From: Corallincola sp.
GTDB lineage: Bacteria > Pseudomonadota > Gammaproteobacteria > Enterobacterales > Neiellaceae
Direction of reading: 5' to 3'
Assembly: GCA_017998495.1 (NCBI GenBank)
Contig: JAGOCY010000053.1
Location: 1-7,628, forward strand
DNA length: 7,628 bases
Shown: piece by piece, positions 5,931-7,628 of the stretch
How the letters are laid out: every line of letters begins with the position of its first letter
How positions within the stretch are numbered: the stretch's first letter is position 1
Notes under the pieces: model-generated
Told to the model about the DNA's origin: nothing
Databases searched by the model: none
What the model saw: the letters and a program-made list of their open reading frames with translations, nothing else
Program-made: the position numbers and the translations under genes

Positions 5931-7628
5931 TCAATCGAGATCGAGCGGGTCCACATCCACCGCCCAGCGCACTCGCCGACTCTCCGCCCAGCCTTCCACC
6001 TCGGCCAGCAGCGGCTGCAGCGCCTGATGAAGAATGCCGCGCGTCGGCGCCTCCAGCAGCAGCTGGAAACGGCTGCGCCCGGCGCGGCGCTCCAGCGGTG
6101 CCGGCATCGGCCCCAGCAGTGCAGCGCCGGCCGCCTGCAGCCGCGGTTGCAGCTGGCTACGCAGCCGCTCGAGAAAGGCCAGGGCGTCTTCCGGCTGGTG
6201 AGCCTCGGCGCGCAGCAGCAATAGCTGGCCAAAGGGGGGTAACAGCGCCTCGCGCCGCTCGCTCAGCGCCGCTGCGGCAAAGGCCGGGTAACCGCCGCGC
6301 ACCACCTGCTGCAGCAACGGGTGATCCGGCTGATGGGTCTGCACCACCACCTGACCGGGGCGTTCGGCGCGCCCGGCGCGCCCCGCCACCTGCACCAGCA
6401 GCTGGGCCAACCGTTCAGCGGCGCGAAAGTCGGCGGCAAACAGGGCGCCATCGGCATCGACCACCGCCACCAGCGACACATCGGGAAAGTGGTGACCCTT
6501 GGCCAGCATCTGGGTGCCGATCAACAGCTGGTAGCGGTTGGCCAGAATGTCGGCCAGCACCGCATCCAGCTCCCCTTTGCGCCGGGTTGAGTCGCGATCC
6601 ACCCGTACCCGGCTGACCCCGGGAAACAGCTGTTCCAGCGCCTCGTCCAGCTGCTCGGTGCCGAGGCCGCGGGCCATCAGATGCAGGCTACCGCACTCTG
6701 GGCACTGGGCCGGCAGCGGCTGCGGAGTATCGCAGTGGTGACAGTGCAGGGCACCACGTCGACGGTGCACCGTGGGGTGGCGGCTGCAGCGCTGGCAGGG
6801 GGCCACCCAACCACACTCATGGCAGATCAGTGCCGGGGCATAGCCGCGTCGGTTAAGGAACAGCAGCACCTGGCCGCCACCGGCCAGGTGGCGATGGATC
6901 AACGCGATCAGTTCCGGCGCCAGCCCCTGCTGCAGCGGCCGGGCCCGGATATCCAGCAGCTGCGGGCGAATGGCATGGCCGGCCGCTCGCTCGGGCAGCC
7001 GCAGCAGCTGATAACGGCCAGCCTCGGCATTGGCCAGCGACTCCAGCGCCGGGGTGGCACTGCCCAGCACCACCGGAATGTTGAGCCGTTTGGCCCGCAC
7101 CAGCGCCAGATCACGGGCGTGGTAGCGGTAGCCCTCCTGCTGTTTGTAGCTGCTGTCATGCTCCTCGTCGACGATGATCAGGCCCAGCTGCGGCAGCGGG
7201 GTAAAGAGCGCCGAACGGGTACCAATGATGATGCGCGCCGTGCCGTTGCGCGCCTGCTGCCAGGCGGCCAGCCGCTCGCCATCGCTCAGGCCCGAGTGGA
7301 GCAGGGCCACTGCCACCGCAAAGCGGCGGGTAAAACGGGCCACCATCTGCGGCGTCAGGCCGATTTCCGGCACCAGTACCAGCACCTGCTGGCCGGCGGC
7401 CAGCACCGGTGCCAGCGCCTGCAGGTAGACCTCAGTCTTGCCGCTGCCGGTCACCCCTTCGATCAGCAATGGCTGAAAGCGGCCCAGCGCCTGATGGATC
7501 GCCGCAACCGCCTGCTGCTGGGCGGGCGTTAACGGCAACGGCGGCTGATCGCCACTACCGCTCAGGGTTGGTGCCGCCAGCTCAGTGGCCACAATCAGGC
7601 CGCGACTGGCCAGTGGCTGCCACTGCTC
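5931..7628 (-). CDS. priA: Primosomal protein N', replication restart helicase PriA (5' end beyond the window)
   Basis: The C-terminal 565 codons of PriA, a superfamily 2 3'-to-5' DNA helicase that recognises abandoned forks and D-loops and starts primosome assembly with PriB and DnaT. The frame stays open to the window edge (first residues EQWQPLASRGLIVATE), so the GTG at 7592 is not the real start. About 165 N-terminal residues, including the 3'-end-binding domain, are missing compared with the 732-residue E. coli protein. Visible features are Walker A GVTGSGKTE (Walker-A octamer at 7457-7434), Walker B DEEH (7169-7158), two C4 zinc-binding groups (CHEC, CQRC, CHHC, CPEC), the GTEQLDEALEQLFPG segment, and the helicase motifs IGTQMLAKGHHFPDV and QVAGRAGR. 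The stop is TGA at 5933-5931, 152 bases before rpsF on the same strand. All key residues are intact. Confidence 0.97.
   Translation of the reverse strand, partial: EQWQPLASRGLIVATELAAPTLSGSGDQPPLPLTPAQQQAVAAIHQALGRFQPLLIEGVTGSGKTEVYLQALAPVLAAGQQVLVLVPEIGLTPQMVARFTRRFAVAVALLHSGLSDGERLAAWQQARNGTARIIIGTRSALFTPLPQLGLIIVDEEHDSSYKQQEGYRYHARDLALVRAKRLNIPVVLGSATPALESLANAEAGRYQLLRLPERAAGHAIRPQLLDIRARPLQQGLAPELIALIHRHLAGGGQVLLFLNRRGYAPALICHECGWVAPCQRCSRHPTVHRRRGALHCHHCDTPQPLPAQCPECGSLHLMARGLGTEQLDEALEQLFPGVSRVRVDRDSTRRKGELDAVLADILANRYQLLIGTQMLAKGHHFPDVSLVAVVDADGALFAADFRAAERLAQLLVQVAGRAGRAERPGQVVVQTHQPDHPLLQQVVRGGYPAFAAAALSERREALLPPFGQLLLLRAEAHQPEDALAFLERLRSQLQPRLQAAGAALLGPMPAPLERRAGRSRFQLLLEAPTRGILHQALQPLLAEVEGWAESRRVRWAVDVDPLDLD

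Noticed and set aside
6681..7532. 283-residue open frame on the plus strand opposite priA
   Set aside because: It is antisense to the conserved helicase motifs of PriA and has no recognisable features.

Overview
The window looks like chromosomal DNA from a GC-rich gammaproteobacterium, most plausibly Aeromonadales (Aeromonas, Oceanimonas, Zobellella or similar). The evidence is the order rpsF-priB-rpsR-rplI with a recognisable PriB, S18 and L9 proteins very close to the enterobacterial ones, and a high GC content throughout. The genus is an inference.

The left half (1-4269, plus strand) is a two-gene sensory module. A secreted MalE-type solute-binding protein (186-1349) is followed after 18 bases by a large membrane-bound hybrid histidine kinase. 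The kinase order is TM, periplasmic sensor, TM, HAMP, HisKA, HATPase, receiver and Hpt. No ABC permease or ATPase gene lies in the window, so the binding protein may act as a periplasmic co-sensor for the kinase and not as a transport component; this is inferred. The kinase reading frame is broken by one apparent extra G in the GGG at 3800-3802, inside the Hpt domain. The annotated frame ends at 3992 without the Hpt histidine. The rest of Hpt and the C-terminal tail continue in the next frame to 4269. Removing one base restores a coherent 966-residue protein.

The right half is entirely on the minus strand. The 3' part of priA (565 codons plus stop; its 5' end lies beyond the window) is followed by a 152-base spacer with a good sigma70-type promoter and a structured leader, then the operon rpsF (S6), priB, rpsR (S18), rplI (L9). 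PriA and PriB act together in restart of stalled replication forks, so two primosome genes sit next to each other around a ribosomal-protein promoter. A perfect 12-bp-stem terminator separates the convergent kinase and rplI genes and probably serves both strands.

I saw no tRNA, rRNA, CRISPR array, insertion sequence or integration site. The first 185 bases hold no convincing gene or promoter, only a small hairpin just before the binding-protein gene. The points most worth a second look are the kinase frameshift, the binding-protein/kinase pair, and the rpsF leader.
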